A stretch of DNA of 33,204 bases from Halieaceae bacterium. Its GTDB lineage: Bacteria; Pseudomonadota; Gammaproteobacteria; Pseudomonadales; Halieaceae. The notes under the pieces were generated by a model, which was not told the origin of the DNA, ran no database searches, and was given only the letters and a program-made list of their open reading frames with translations. Positions within the stretch are counted from its first letter, which is position 1. Every line of letters begins with the position of its first letter. The translations under genes and the position numbers were made by a program. Positions 15,770 to 24,191 of this stretch are shown in pieces. The stretch lies in assembly GCA_028277365.1 (NCBI GenBank), contig JANQGK010000154.1, forward strand, positions 1 through 33,204, written 5' to 3'.

Positions 15770-17215
15770 ATGACGGGCGAACAGACGCAGGAACACCCCA
15801 GGGAACAGGTGATCAACCGACTGGTTGATGGGCTCGTGTCCAAGTTCCTGCGCCTGACCATTGCGAAAAAGCTGCTGCTGGGCTTCAGCTCCCTGTTGGC
15901 GCTGCTGATCCTTATTTCCGCTTATGCGCTCACCAACCTCAATCGCCTCAACTCGATTAACGACAGTATCCTGCTCACCGACCTGCCGGTAATTCTCGCC
16001 TCCGACGAGATGGTCGACCTGATCTTCAGCCAGGAGTTGTACAGCCGGCGCTATGCAGTGTTTGGCACCGATGAAGTGATGGAACTGTTCCAGGAGCGGG
16101 GCGCAGAATTCAGAATCCAACTGGAGCGCATCCGCGCGGTGCCCGAGGAGCGAGACTTCCCGGTGGAACAGATTGCCGGCATGCACGAGCAGTACGTGCA
16201 GGTATTGCTGGAGGCCACCGCGTCCACCACCTCCGCGTCTTCCACCGAGTTCGCGGCGAGCTACGACGAGCAGATCAAGACGCAGCAGGAGGAGCTGATT
16301 GTCGTTATCCGCGACATGGCGGCAGAGGCCCGCCGTGACCAGGACGAGAAGACCAACACCACTGCCAGTATCGGTTCACTGGCCTTCAAGGCCGCCGCCG
16401 TGCTGTGTGGGGCGGGACTGGTGCTGTCGCTGGCGGCCGCTGGCCTGATTACCCGCAATATCTCAGGCGCCATCAACAAGCTGCGCGCCGCGACGGAGAT
16501 GATTGCCCGCGGTGAGTTCGACATCAAACCCGACATCAGCAATGCCGATGAACTCGGCGACCTGGCCGATGCCTTCGTGTCCATGGCGGAGCGCCTCAAG
16601 CATCTGGAAGAAACCAACCTGGACACCAGCCCGCTCACCCGTCTGCCCGGCGGCACCACCATCGAGGCGCTGATGAAAAAGCGCATCGAGGCTGAGGCGG
16701 AGCTGGCCTTCTGCCTGATGGATATCGACAACTTCAAGGCCTACAACGATCATTACGGTTATGCGCGGGGCAATGAGCTGATCCAGGCCACGGCGGATAT
16801 TGTCAGCCAGGCGGTGGCCGAGCACGGTGGTGAAGAAGACTTCATCGGCCACATCGGCGGTGACGATTTCGTAGTGATCACCATGCCGGAGGCCTATGAG
16901 GCCATCTGCCAGGCGGTGGTGGATAACTTTGATGAGACCGTTCCCGGCTTCTACAATAGCAGCGATAAGAAGCGCGGTTACATCGTTGGGGAAAACCGTC
17001 AGGGCGACGAGGTGCAGTTCCCTCTGGCGACCATCTCCATCGCGGTGGTCACCAACAAAGACAACAAATCGCTAAACCATATCCAGTTTGCTGAGGTCGC
17101 CGCTGAGATGAAAGAACACGCGAAAGCCAAGACCGGCAGTGTGTTCATGGTGGAGCGCCGCAAGTCCCGTGGTGGCAGCCGGAAAGACCGCAAACCCAAG
17201 GTGAAAAGTGTGTAG
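15770..17215 (+). CDS. Membrane HAMP-GGDEF-type protein with a divergent active site
   Basis: About 481 aa from ATG 15770 (the TTG start at 15668 is possible but less likely; the RBS is weak in both cases). Two membrane helices (about 25-50 and 205-230) bracket a periplasmic, mostly helical sensor; a HAMP-like linker (about 237-285) leads to a GGDEF-family domain. The signature is IGGDDF (about 362-367), not GG[DE]EF, the usual DxLTxLPNR is 'SPLTRLPGG', and the RxxD inhibitory site five residues upstream is absent. The substrate-binding Asp region 'FCLMDIDNFKAYNDHYGYARGN' is present. It could be an active cyclase, a c-di-GMP or GTP sensor, or inactive. The tail is very basic ('RRKSRGGSRKDRKPKVK'). 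Confidence 0.85.
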   Translation: MTGEQTQEHPREQVINRLVDGLVSKFLRLTIAKKLLLGFSSLLALLILISAYALTNLNRLNSINDSILLTDLPVILASDEMVDLIFSQELYSRRYAVFGTDEVMELFQERGAEFRIQLERIRAVPEERDFPVEQIAGMHEQYVQVLLEATASTTSASSTEFAASYDEQIKTQQEELIVVIRDMAAEARRDQDEKTNTTASIGSLAFKAAAVLCGAGLVLSLAAAGLITRNISGAINKLRAATEMIARGEFDIKPDISNADELGDLADAFVSMAERLKHLEETNLDTSPLTRLPGGTTIEALMKKRIEAEAELAFCLMDIDNFKAYNDHYGYARGNELIQATADIVSQAVAEHGGEEDFIGHIGGDDFVVITMPEAYEAICQAVVDNFDETVPGFYNSSDKKRGYIVGENRQGDEVQFPLATISIAVVTNKDNKSLNHIQFAEVAAEMKEHAKAKTGSVFMVERRKSRGGSRKDRKPKVKSV

Positions 17216-17228
17216 GCGGGGCATCCCA

Positions 17229-17510
17229 ATGCATTACTCCAAACTAACGACAGGCCTGCTCCCGATAATCCTTCTGTGCGGCTGTGCGCAGATAGGTGAT
17301 GAACCGGCCACCATATCGATGGAGGAACACTCGGCGGAAACCTTGCGCCTGAAAGGGCGCATATCCGACCTGGAAGCCAGGCTGGCCGCATCTGAGACAG
17401 CCAATGCCAGCCTCAAAAAAGAGAACGACGAGCTGTCAACGCGCATCGAGATGCTGAAGGTGCTGGACCAGGCGGTAGAGGAAAAGCGTAAGAGCCTGGG
17501 CTCTAAGTAA
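17229..17510 (+). CDS. Small coiled-coil lipoprotein
   Basis: A 93-aa protein starting 'MHYSKLTTGLLPIILLCGCAQ' with lipobox LCGC, then an alpha-helical segment with heptad character ('LRLKGRISDLEARLAASETANASLKKENDELSTRIEML') that resembles Lpp-type or tip-accessory coiled coils. It begins 13 bases after the GGDEF-type gene and probably shares its transcript. No specific family is recognised; an envelope structural or signalling partner is a guess. Confidence 0.7.
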   Translation: MHYSKLTTGLLPIILLCGCAQIGDEPATISMEEHSAETLRLKGRISDLEARLAASETANASLKKENDELSTRIEMLKVLDQAVEEKRKSLGSK

Positions 17511-17879
17511 GCCGCCGACCGGCGTGTCAGTCGGCTACCGTCAATCCATACGGCACCGCATAGAGCTTCAAGCCGCAGCCTGACCCTTCCTTGTGCTCGC
17601 TATGACGGAGCGCATGCAAAACCCTTGCCAGCCCAGCGTGACTCCAGCAGCAGGGAGGTAATGTGGCGGGCAGACACTGATGACAACCTTATGTAGTGTC
17701 GACAGGCGCGTGGAGAAAACGCGTGCCGCTGGCGGGCGCAGCGCTCGAAAAGCTATTCATCTATACGCCGCGGACTCGACACAGCCACACTACGGGGCCA
17801 CACTTATAGTATTCACTAGCGATTCACGCACCGATTCACGCATCTCTTCATGAAAAGACGTCGCGAGGTTTGACGAGGC
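17511..17879 (+). other. Intergenic region before the ior-sox operon
   Basis: No credible gene in 369 bases. It starts with a weak hairpin (GCCGAC...GTCGGC, no T-run). Near the operon there is a possible -10 (TATAGT, 17805-17810) and a tandem direct repeat of a 12-base unit, G/C-CGATTCACGCA, at 17819-17830 and 17831-17842, which could be an operator. The GACGAGG before the iorA-like ATG is a plausible ribosome binding site. Confidence 0.45.
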
Positions 17880-18332
17880 ATGAAAAAACTCAAGGTTAAC
17901 GGCAAGCGCATCAAAGTCGATGCCGACGAGGGCACCCCGCTGCTGTGGGTGATCCGCGAGCAACTGGGTATGACCGGCACCAAGTTTGGCTGTGGCATTG
18001 CCCAGTGCGGCGCCTGCACCATCCATATCGACGGCCGGGCAGTGCGCTCCTGCGTCTACCCCCTGAGCGCGGTGACTGACAAGAACGAGATCACCACAAT
18101 TGAGGGCCTATCGGAAAACGGCGACCACCCGGTACAGCAGGCCTGGGCCGAACTCGACACGCCCCAGTGCGGCTACTGCCAGCCCGGTATGATCATGGCG
18201 GTAGCGGGCATGCTCAACGACACGCCCAATCCCACCGACGCGCAGATCGACGAGCAGATCACCAATATCTGTCGCTGCGGCACCTTCCAGCGCGTGCGCA
18301 AGGGCATTCACCTTGCCGCCAAAAAGTCGTGA
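17880..18332 (+). CDS. Molybdenum hydroxylase 2Fe-2S subunit (isoquinoline 1-oxidoreductase alpha-like)
   Basis: A 150-aa small subunit of the xanthine dehydrogenase/IorA family, normal length. The plant-type 2Fe-2S cluster motif is 'GTKFGCGIAQCGACTIHIDG...SC' (about residues 35-58) and the second, all-helical cluster domain has 'QCGYCQPGMIMA' and 'NICRCGTFQRVRKGI'. It passes electrons from the Mo subunit encoded next door. There is no FAD subunit in the operon, as expected for the Ior/aldehyde-dehydrogenase type that uses cytochromes or other acceptors rather than NAD. It is the first gene of an eight-gene cluster. Confidence 0.93.
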   Translation: MKKLKVNGKRIKVDADEGTPLLWVIREQLGMTGTKFGCGIAQCGACTIHIDGRAVRSCVYPLSAVTDKNEITTIEGLSENGDHPVQQAWAELDTPQCGYCQPGMIMAVAGMLNDTPNPTDAQIDEQITNICRCGTFQRVRKGIHLAAKKS

Positions 18333-18343
18333 GGGGGTGCGAT

Positions 18344-20539
18344 ATGAATAACGTGGTCAATGGAATTGAAATTTCGCGCCGCAAGTTTATTGTCGGCGCC
18401 TCGGTGGCCGGCGCAGGCCTGTCGCTGGGAATCCTGCCGGCGAGCCGGGCTTCGGCTGACGGGCATCTGGACGAGGTCAACGCCTGGGTAGTCATCGCCC
18501 CAGACGATACCGTTACTGTGCGCATCGCCCGCTCGGAGATGGGGCAGGGCACCCTCACCGGTCTGGCCCAGCTAGTGGCCGAGGAGCTGGAATGCGACTG
18601 GGAGAAAGTGACCTGGGAATTCCCAACCCCGGGCGAAAACCTGGCCCGTGAGCGGGTGTGGAAGGACTTCTCCACCGGTGGCAGCCGCGGCCTGCGCGGC
18701 AGCCAGCAATATATGCGCGAGGGCGGTGCCGCCGCCCGCATGATGCTGATTGAGGCCGCCGCCGGGCAGTGGGGCGTACCGGCGGCCGAATGTGTCGCCG
18801 AGAACAGCGTCATCCGCCACAGCAAATCAGGTCGCAAGACCACCTATGGCAAGGTCGCTGATGCCGCCAGCAAGGTCGCGCCGCCCACCGAGGTGAAGCT
18901 TAAGAGCGAATCCGAGTGGACCGTGGCGGGCAAGCCGGTCAAACGGCTGGATACGGCTGAAAAGCTTACCGGCAAGCTGGTTTACGGCGCCGACATCCAG
19001 CTCGACGGCATGCTGCTGGCCAGCATCAAAGACTGCCCCGTGATGGGCGGCACGCTGAAAAGCTACGACGAGGCCGCCGTCAAGAACATGCCCGGCGTGC
19101 GCGGTGTCGTGAAAGTGGAAACCACCGTGGGCACCAGCGGCGTGGCCGTGGTAGCCGATACCTGGTGGCGGGCCAACCAGGCCCTGGAGAGGCTGCCCAT
19201 CGAGTGGGATCTGGGTCCGAATGTCGATTTCGACGACGACGCCCTGACCGCGCTTTTGGAAGACGGGCTGGAGGCGGACGAGGCCTTCAAGGGCAACTGG
19301 GCCGGGGATATCGACGGCGCCTTCAACAGCGCCGATCAGATGGTCGAAGCCGTCTACAAGGTGCCCTCCCAGAACCATGCCCCTATGGAGCCTATGAATG
19401 CGACCGCGGTGTGGAGCGAAGACCGCTGCGAGGTCTGGTGTCCCACCCAAAACGGCGAATCGGCCCTGGCAGCGGCCTCCGACGCGGCGGGCCTGCCTAT
19501 CGAACAGTGCGAAGTGTACAAGACCATCCTCGGCGGCGGCTTCGGCCGGCGCGGCGCCCCTGACTACGTGCACCAGGTGGTGGCCATTGCCAAGGCCTTC
19601 CCGGGTACGCCGATCAAGTTGCAGTGGTCGCGTGAGGAGGATCAGAAACACGGCTTCTTCCACCCCACGACCATGGCGAAAATGCGCGGCAGCCTCGACA
19701 AAGACGGTAACCTTACCGGCTTGCATCTGCGCATCTCCGGCCAGTCGATTCTCGCCGGCTTGATGCCGCACGCGCTACAGGACGGTATGGACCCGCTGGC
19801 GTTTCAGACCCTGTTCAAAGGCGGTGTTAGCCCGCAAATGGACGATCACCAGATCAGTTACGACTTCGACAACCTGCTGGTGGATCACGCCATGCGCAAC
19901 CCGCCGATCCGGCCCGGGTTCTGGCGCGGTGTGAACATGAACCAGAACGCCATCTACATGGAATGCTTCATGGAAGAGCTGGCCTACGCCGCGGGCCGCG
20001 ACCCGCTGGAGTTCCGGCTGGCGCATATGAAGAACAATCCTAAAGGCGCCGCTGTACTCAAAGCGGTGGCGGAGCGTTCCGGCTGGGGGGCGAAGGATGG
20101 CAAGCACCGCGGCCTGGCGGTAACTTATGGCTTTGGCAGCTATGTGGCCGCCTGTGCCGATGTCACAGTCAGCGACGACGGCGAGCTGAAGATTGACCGC
20201 ATCGTGGCGGCCACCGACTGTGGCACCGCGGTCAACCCGCAGCAGATCGAGGCCCAGGTGGAAGGCTCCTTCGTGTACGGTCTGTCGGCAGCGCTATACC
20301 AGGAGATCACCTATGCTGACGGTGTAGTGCAGCAGCAGAATTTCCACACCTATCCGTCTATGCGCATCAAGGACATGCCGGAGGTGGAAACCGTCGTCAT
20401 GCCCTCGGGCGGTTTCTACGGCGGGGTGGGGGAACCCACCATCGGTGTGGCCGCACCCGCGGTGTTGAACGCCATCCATGCCGCCACCGGCAAGCGCATT
20501 CGTCGCCTGCCGCTGAAAGACCAATTACAGAAGGCTTGA
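18344..20539 (+). CDS. Molybdenum hydroxylase large subunit (isoquinoline 1-oxidoreductase beta-like)
   Basis: A 731-aa large subunit exported by Tat together with its partner: 'SRRKFIVGASVAGAGLSLGILPASRASA'. Mo-cofactor motifs include 'SEMGQGTLTGLAQLVAEELE', 'LGGGFGRRGAPDYV' (about 395-410), 'PPIRPGFWRGVNMNQNAIYMECF' and the catalytic-Glu region 'YGGVGEPTIGVAAPAVLNAI' near 690-710. This IorB/aldehyde dehydrogenase family oxidises N-heterocycles or aldehydes. The start at 18344 follows GAGGGGG; the ORF-track start at 18167 is inside the previous gene. It ends six bases before the small cytochrome gene, which may be its electron acceptor or belong to the flavoprotein that follows. Confidence 0.94.
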   Translation: MNNVVNGIEISRRKFIVGASVAGAGLSLGILPASRASADGHLDEVNAWVVIAPDDTVTVRIARSEMGQGTLTGLAQLVAEELECDWEKVTWEFPTPGENLARERVWKDFSTGGSRGLRGSQQYMREGGAAARMMLIEAAAGQWGVPAAECVAENSVIRHSKSGRKTTYGKVADAASKVAPPTEVKLKSESEWTVAGKPVKRLDTAEKLTGKLVYGADIQLDGMLLASIKDCPVMGGTLKSYDEAAVKNMPGVRGVVKVETTVGTSGVAVVADTWWRANQALERLPIEWDLGPNVDFDDDALTALLEDGLEADEAFKGNWAGDIDGAFNSADQMVEAVYKVPSQNHAPMEPMNATAVWSEDRCEVWCPTQNGESALAAASDAAGLPIEQCEVYKTILGGGFGRRGAPDYVHQVVAIAKAFPGTPIKLQWSREEDQKHGFFHPTTMAKMRGSLDKDGNLTGLHLRISGQSILAGLMPHALQDGMDPLAFQTLFKGGVSPQMDDHQISYDFDNLLVDHAMRNPPIRPGFWRGVNMNQNAIYMECFMEELAYAAGRDPLEFRLAHMKNNPKGAAVLKAVAERSGWGAKDGKHRGLAVTYGFGSYVAACADVTVSDDGELKIDRIVAATDCGTAVNPQQIEAQVEGSFVYGLSAALYQEITYADGVVQQQNFHTYPSMRIKDMPEVETVVMPSGGFYGGVGEPTIGVAAPAVLNAIHAATGKRIRRLPLKDQLQKA

Positions 20540-20545
20540 GTCGCG

Positions 20546-20848
20546 GTGCGCTACCGCCTGGCGCTGGCTCTCTCCCTGCCGTGGCTTGCAGGCTGCGGCG
20601 GGCTAGTGCAGGCACCGATGGCCCTTGACCAGGCGGCCCTGCTGACCGCGAGCTGTTCCGGCTGCCACGCGGCGGGAGGCCGGGCCATTGTTTCCCTGGA
20701 CGGCATGGCCGCCTCGGAACTGGAAGCCAAACTGCTGGCCTATCGCAACGATGCCGATGGCGGGTCTGCCATGCACCGCATGGCACGAGGGTACAGCGAT
20801 GAACAGATTGCCCTGATAGCGAGTACCCTAGGTGAAAGAGCTGAGTAA
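20546..20848 (+). CDS. Small c-type cytochrome (FccA/SoxE-like)
   Basis: A 100-aa monohaem cytochrome starting at GTG 20546. 'RLALALSLPWLAGCGG' has a possible lipobox (LAGC), so it may be membrane-anchored, followed by one haem motif CSGCH and a plausible distal Met in 'AMHRMARGYSDEQI'. Its end overlaps the FccB-like gene by 17 bases, which makes it the natural haem partner of that flavoprotein (flavocytochrome c sulfide dehydrogenase). It is also six bases from the molybdenum hydroxylase, so it could serve both. The cytochrome identity is firm; the partner is inferred. Confidence 0.85.
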   Translation: MRYRLALALSLPWLAGCGGLVQAPMALDQAALLTASCSGCHAAGGRAIVSLDGMAASELEAKLLAYRNDADGGSAMHRMARGYSDEQIALIASTLGERAE

Positions 20849-22130
20849 GCTGACGTCGCCACCAGTTTCGCGCCGGCAACTATTGGCGGCGCTATCAGCC
20901 CTGGGACTGGGCACGCTGCTGTCGCCCGCACTCCGGGCACAGACCGCCAGCGCCCGCCTGGTGGTCGTGGGGGGCGGCTTCGGCGGTGCCACCGCCGCCC
21001 GTGCGCTGACACGCCTGCTGCCGGAGGCGTCCGTCACCCTGGTGGAAGTCTCCCGCGAATACATCGCCTGTCCGTTCAGCAATCTGGTGGTGGCCGGGCT
21101 GCGGGATATGAGCGCCCAGACGTTTCAATACCGGGCCCTGCGGCGCGAGGGCATCACCGTGGCCCACGCCCGGGCCACTGCGGTAGATACTGCAAAGCGC
21201 AGCGTTTCTCTGGATTCTGGCAGCAAGCTGTCCTACGACCGGCTGATCCTGGCGCCGGGCATCGACCTGCGCTGGGGTGCGCTGGAAGGCTACACGCCGA
21301 GGGCTGCAGAGCGCATGCCCCACGCCTGGAAGGCGGGCCTGCAAACCATGCTTTTGAAAGAACAGCTCGAAGGCATGCCCGAGGGGGGTACCGTGCTGAT
21401 ATCGGTGACGGCGGCCCCGTTCCGGTGCCCGCCGGGGCCTTACGAGCGCGCCAGCCTCGTGGCCGGCTACCTCAAGCGCCGCAATCCCCGCGCCAAGCTG
21501 ATCATCCTCGACAGCAATGACGGTTTCTCCAAGCAGGCCCTGTTCCAGGCAGCCTGGCGACAACACTACGGCACTATGATCGAGTGGCGCGGCGCTGCGG
21601 ATTTCGGCCGGGTGATACGCGCCGATGCCAACGCCATGCGCCTGCATACCGACTTTGACTCCGAGGTGGGCGACGTGATCAACGTGGTGCCGCCCCAGCA
21701 GGCCGGCAAGATCGCCCGGCTGGCAGGTGCGGTGGACGCCACCGGTTGGTGCCCCATCGATGCCACCAGCTTTGCTTCTACGCTGGTGCCCAACGTGCAC
21801 GTCATCGGCGATGCCACCATCGCCGCACCCATGCCCAAGAGCGCATTCTCCGCCAACCAGCAGGCCAAGGTCTGCGCCATTCAGGTGGCGCGCCTGCTGA
21901 GCGGCCTGGCACCGGAGCCCACCACCCTGGCCAACACCTGCTATTCCTACACCACGCCGGAGTCGGCTATCTCGGTCTCCGGTGTGTATGCCAGTACCAA
22001 CGGCCAGTTCAGCAACGTTCCGGGGGCGGGCGGCGTCAGCCCTGCGGACGCCAGTCTCGAGTTCCGCCGGCGGGAAGGCCGGCAGGCGGCAGACTGGTTT
22101 ACCGCCGTCACCCGTGAGGCCTTCCTGTAG
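20832..22130 (+). CDS. fccB: Flavocytochrome c sulfide dehydrogenase flavoprotein subunit (FccB/SoxF-like)
   Basis: A 432-aa Tat-exported flavoprotein (GTG start, 'SRRQLLAALSALGLG'). It has an FAD-binding 'RLVVVGGGFGGATAARAL', 'EYIACPFSNLVVAG', 'VTAAPFRCPPGPYERASLVAGYL' and 'PNVHVIGDATIAAPMPKSAFSANQQAKVCAIQ'. Cysteines in the FRCPPGPYE motif (about 199) and in AKVCAIQ (about 348) are the likely redox disulfide pair. The enzyme oxidises sulfide (or sulfane sulfur on a carrier) to zero-valent sulfur, passing electrons to the small cytochrome. It lies directly before soxXYZA, supporting a role in sulfur oxidation in the periplasm. Confidence 0.92.
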   Translation: MKELSKLTSPPVSRRQLLAALSALGLGTLLSPALRAQTASARLVVVGGGFGGATAARALTRLLPEASVTLVEVSREYIACPFSNLVVAGLRDMSAQTFQYRALRREGITVAHARATAVDTAKRSVSLDSGSKLSYDRLILAPGIDLRWGALEGYTPRAAERMPHAWKAGLQTMLLKEQLEGMPEGGTVLISVTAAPFRCPPGPYERASLVAGYLKRRNPRAKLIILDSNDGFSKQALFQAAWRQHYGTMIEWRGAADFGRVIRADANAMRLHTDFDSEVGDVINVVPPQQAGKIARLAGAVDATGWCPIDATSFASTLVPNVHVIGDATIAAPMPKSAFSANQQAKVCAIQVARLLSGLAPEPTTLANTCYSYTTPESAISVSGVYASTNGQFSNVPGAGGVSPADASLEFRRREGRQAADWFTAVTREAFL

Positions 22131-22550
22131 ATGGAGAAGCTTGCTGTCTTGGCCCTGCTCTTTGCCGGCCGGTTCGCGGTGGCCGCGGACAGCTTGCCAC
22201 CGCTGGTGGCGCTGACGGCCAGCCCCGCCGAGGGAAAGCGCATCTTTGCTGAGCGCGAAGCCGGTCACTGCGTGCTTTGCCACCGGGTGGCGGGTCTCGA
22301 TGCGCCGTTCCAGGGGAACCTCGGTCCGGCCCTGACGGGCATAGGCTCGCGCCTGACACCGGCACAGATTCGCCTGCGCATCGCTGATGCCTCGCGCCTC
22401 AACCCCGACACCATTATGCCGCCCTACTACCGTCGCGAGGGGCTGGAGCAGGTGGCAAAACCCTATCGCGATGCCACCGTGCTGGGCGCCGAGCAGATCG
22501 AACATCTGGTGGCCTGGCTCGCGAGCCTGGAACAAGCCGATGGCGAATAG
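22131..22550 (+). CDS. soxX: SoxX, monohaem subunit of the SoxXA L-cysteine S-thiosulfotransferase
   Basis: A 139-aa secreted cytochrome (signal 'MEKLAVLALLFAGRFAVAADS') starting directly at the fccB stop. It carries a haem motif CVLCH in 'AGHCVLCHRVAG' and the distal Met region 'LNPDTIMPPYYRREGL', characteristic of SoxX. With SoxA it couples thiosulfate to the SoxY cysteine. It overlaps soxY by 11 bases. Confidence 0.93.
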   Translation: MEKLAVLALLFAGRFAVAADSLPPLVALTASPAEGKRIFAEREAGHCVLCHRVAGLDAPFQGNLGPALTGIGSRLTPAQIRLRIADASRLNPDTIMPPYYRREGLEQVAKPYRDATVLGAEQIEHLVAWLASLEQADGE

Positions 22551-22992
22551 GATCGACCGCCGCCAGTTCCTGGCCCGGGGCGCCGCCCTGGCGAGCGTCA
22601 GTCTGGCACCGGCAGTGTTTGCCAGCCCCGCGGAGGTGGAGCTGGAACTGGCGGGCCTGTTCGGCGACCGGCCGATCCAGGAAGGCCGCGTTACTCTCAA
22701 GGTGCCGCCGATCGTGGAGAACGGTTATTCGGTACCGCTCACCGTGGAAGTCGACAGCCCCATGACGGCGGAGGAGCATGTGCGCCGAATTGTGCTGTTC
22801 GCCGAGGAGAACCCGCAACCCAACATTGCTCGCTTTACTCTCGGCCCGCGCGCCGGGCGAGCCAGCATCCAGACCCGCATCCGCATGGGCGGCTCGCAGA
22901 AAATCCGTGCCGTTGCAGAGCTGAGTGACGGCTCCCTGTGGTCCACCGAGACCTTCAGCATCGTCACGCTGGCGGCCTGCGTTATTCAGTAG
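22540..22992 (+). CDS. soxY: SoxY sulfur carrier with a non-canonical C-terminus
   Basis: A 150-aa Tat-exported protein ('DRRQFLARGAALASVSLAP') with the SoxY body ('VELELAGLFGDRPIQEGRVTLKVPPIVENGYSVPLTVEVDSPM') and the family strand 'QKIRAVAELSDGSLW'. SoxY normally ends in a flexible GGCGG arm whose cysteine carries the substrate. Here the end is 'VTLAACVIQ': the cysteine is present (residue 147) but all flanking glycines are replaced. No nearby frame restores GGCGG. It is followed by soxZ, its structural partner. Assignment to the SoxY family is good; canonical function of the arm is uncertain. Confidence 0.85.
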   Translation: MANRIDRRQFLARGAALASVSLAPAVFASPAEVELELAGLFGDRPIQEGRVTLKVPPIVENGYSVPLTVEVDSPMTAEEHVRRIVLFAEENPQPNIARFTLGPRAGRASIQTRIRMGGSQKIRAVAELSDGSLWSTETFSIVTLAACVIQ

Positions 22993-23007
22993 CGGGGGGC
23001 ACGCGGC

Positions 23008-23331
23008 ATGAGCAACACCATTCGCATCAAGGCCCCGGGCCAGGCCCGCCGTGGCGAGGTCATGGAACTGAAGGCCATGATTCGCCACCCCATGGAGACC
23101 GGCTACCGCCGCGATCTCTACGGCAAGCAGATCCCCGAGGACATCCTCGACCGCTTCGAATGTCGCTATAACGGCGAGGTGGTGTTCAGCGCCGAGTTCT
23201 TCCGCGCCACCGCGGCCGATCCGTTTCTCACCTTTTACACGGTGGCCACTGAATCCGGTACGCTGGAATTCCGCTGGCTGGGACAGGATGAGAGCGTCTA
23301 CAGAGAATCGGTGCAGCTGGAGGTGAAGTGA
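23008..23331 (+). CDS. soxZ: SoxZ sulfur-carrier partner
   Basis: A 107-aa Ig-like protein without signal peptide, the usual state for SoxZ, which is exported in complex with SoxY. 'IRIKAPGQARRGEVMELKAMIRHPMETGYRRD' and 'NGEVVFSAEFFRATAADPFLTFYTVATESGTLEF' are characteristic. Its stop overlaps the GTG start of soxA. Confidence 0.93.
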   Translation: MSNTIRIKAPGQARRGEVMELKAMIRHPMETGYRRDLYGKQIPEDILDRFECRYNGEVVFSAEFFRATAADPFLTFYTVATESGTLEFRWLGQDESVYRESVQLEVK

Positions 23332-24107
23332 GGCTCTGGCTGCTGGTGGTGCTGGTGGTGAACCAGGCGAGCGCCGAGACCCGCAGCTTCGCCGACCGTC
23401 CCGACCTGTCCGCCGACGCCGTGCAATCCGGCCGCCTCTTTCTTACCGAAGAGACACGCGCCCTGCAGGCCGACGATTTCGCCAACCCGGGTTACCTGTG
23501 GGTGGAGCGGGGTGGTGAGCTCTTCAGTGAAGGTGAGAAAAGCTGCGCAGGCTGTCACGCCGCAGCCGGTGACCGCAGCCTGGCCGGTGCGGCGACCCGC
23601 TATCCCCAGTACGACGCCGGGGCCGGCACCCTGATCAATCTGGAAGGCCGTATCAACCGGTGCCGGCAGCGCTACCAGGACCAGCCGGCGCTGACCTACG
23701 AATCTCAGGATCTGCTGGCCCTGACAGCTTATGTGGCCAGTCTGTCCCAGGGACTGGCTATGGATGTGCCCATAGACGCTGAGGCGGCGGCGTATTTCCA
23801 GCAGGGACGGGCTTACTACTTCCAACGTCGCGGCCAGCTCAACCTCGCCTGCAACCAGTGCCACGACGATAACTGGGGCAAGAGGCTGCGTGGCGACACC
23901 ATCAGCCAGGGCCACCCCAACGCCTGGCCGGCCTACCGGCTGGAGTGGCAGACCTTTGGCTCCCTGCACCGCCGTATCCGCGACTGCGACGCGGGTGTGC
24001 GTGCTGAACCTCACGAGCCCGGATCCGAGATCTACATCAGCCTGGAGCTGTACCTGGCCTGGCGGGCGCGCGGTCTCGGGATGGAGTCACCGGGCATCCG
24101 TCGCTAG
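23328..24107 (+). CDS. soxA: SoxA, dihaem subunit of the SoxXA complex
   Basis: A 259-aa secreted cytochrome starting at GTG 23328 (GTGA overlap with soxZ), signal 'RLWLLVVLVVNQASA'. Two haem motifs are present: CAGCH (about 73-77) and CNQCH (about 175-179), so it is the dihaem form. Cys112 in 'EGRINRCRQRY' is the expected ligand of the first haem and Cys220 in 'RIRDCDAGVRAEP' is the expected active-site cysteine (persulfide) ligand. SoxXA attaches thiosulfate to SoxY. It is the last gene of the operon here; no soxB follows. Confidence 0.94.
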   Translation: MRLWLLVVLVVNQASAETRSFADRPDLSADAVQSGRLFLTEETRALQADDFANPGYLWVERGGELFSEGEKSCAGCHAAAGDRSLAGAATRYPQYDAGAGTLINLEGRINRCRQRYQDQPALTYESQDLLALTAYVASLSQGLAMDVPIDAEAAAYFQQGRAYYFQRRGQLNLACNQCHDDNWGKRLRGDTISQGHPNAWPAYRLEWQTFGSLHRRIRDCDAGVRAEPHEPGSEIYISLELYLAWRARGLGMESPGIRR

Positions 24108-24191
24108 TCTCCTGACACTGATCAAGGCGCTGCAGCATTTTGGTCTGGTACCGTAACTGGACAGTGTTCATGCGCGTTGGAGGTATTTGTC

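Noticed and set aside
20895-22700. Minus-strand 601-aa ORF across fccB-soxX-soxY
   Set aside because: Shadow of three overlapping, well-recognised plus-strand genes.
22940-23000. A frameshift at the end of soxY hiding a normal GGCGG
   Set aside because: The other two frames near 22970 do not give GGCGG, and the frame before the stop remains conserved up to VTLAAC.
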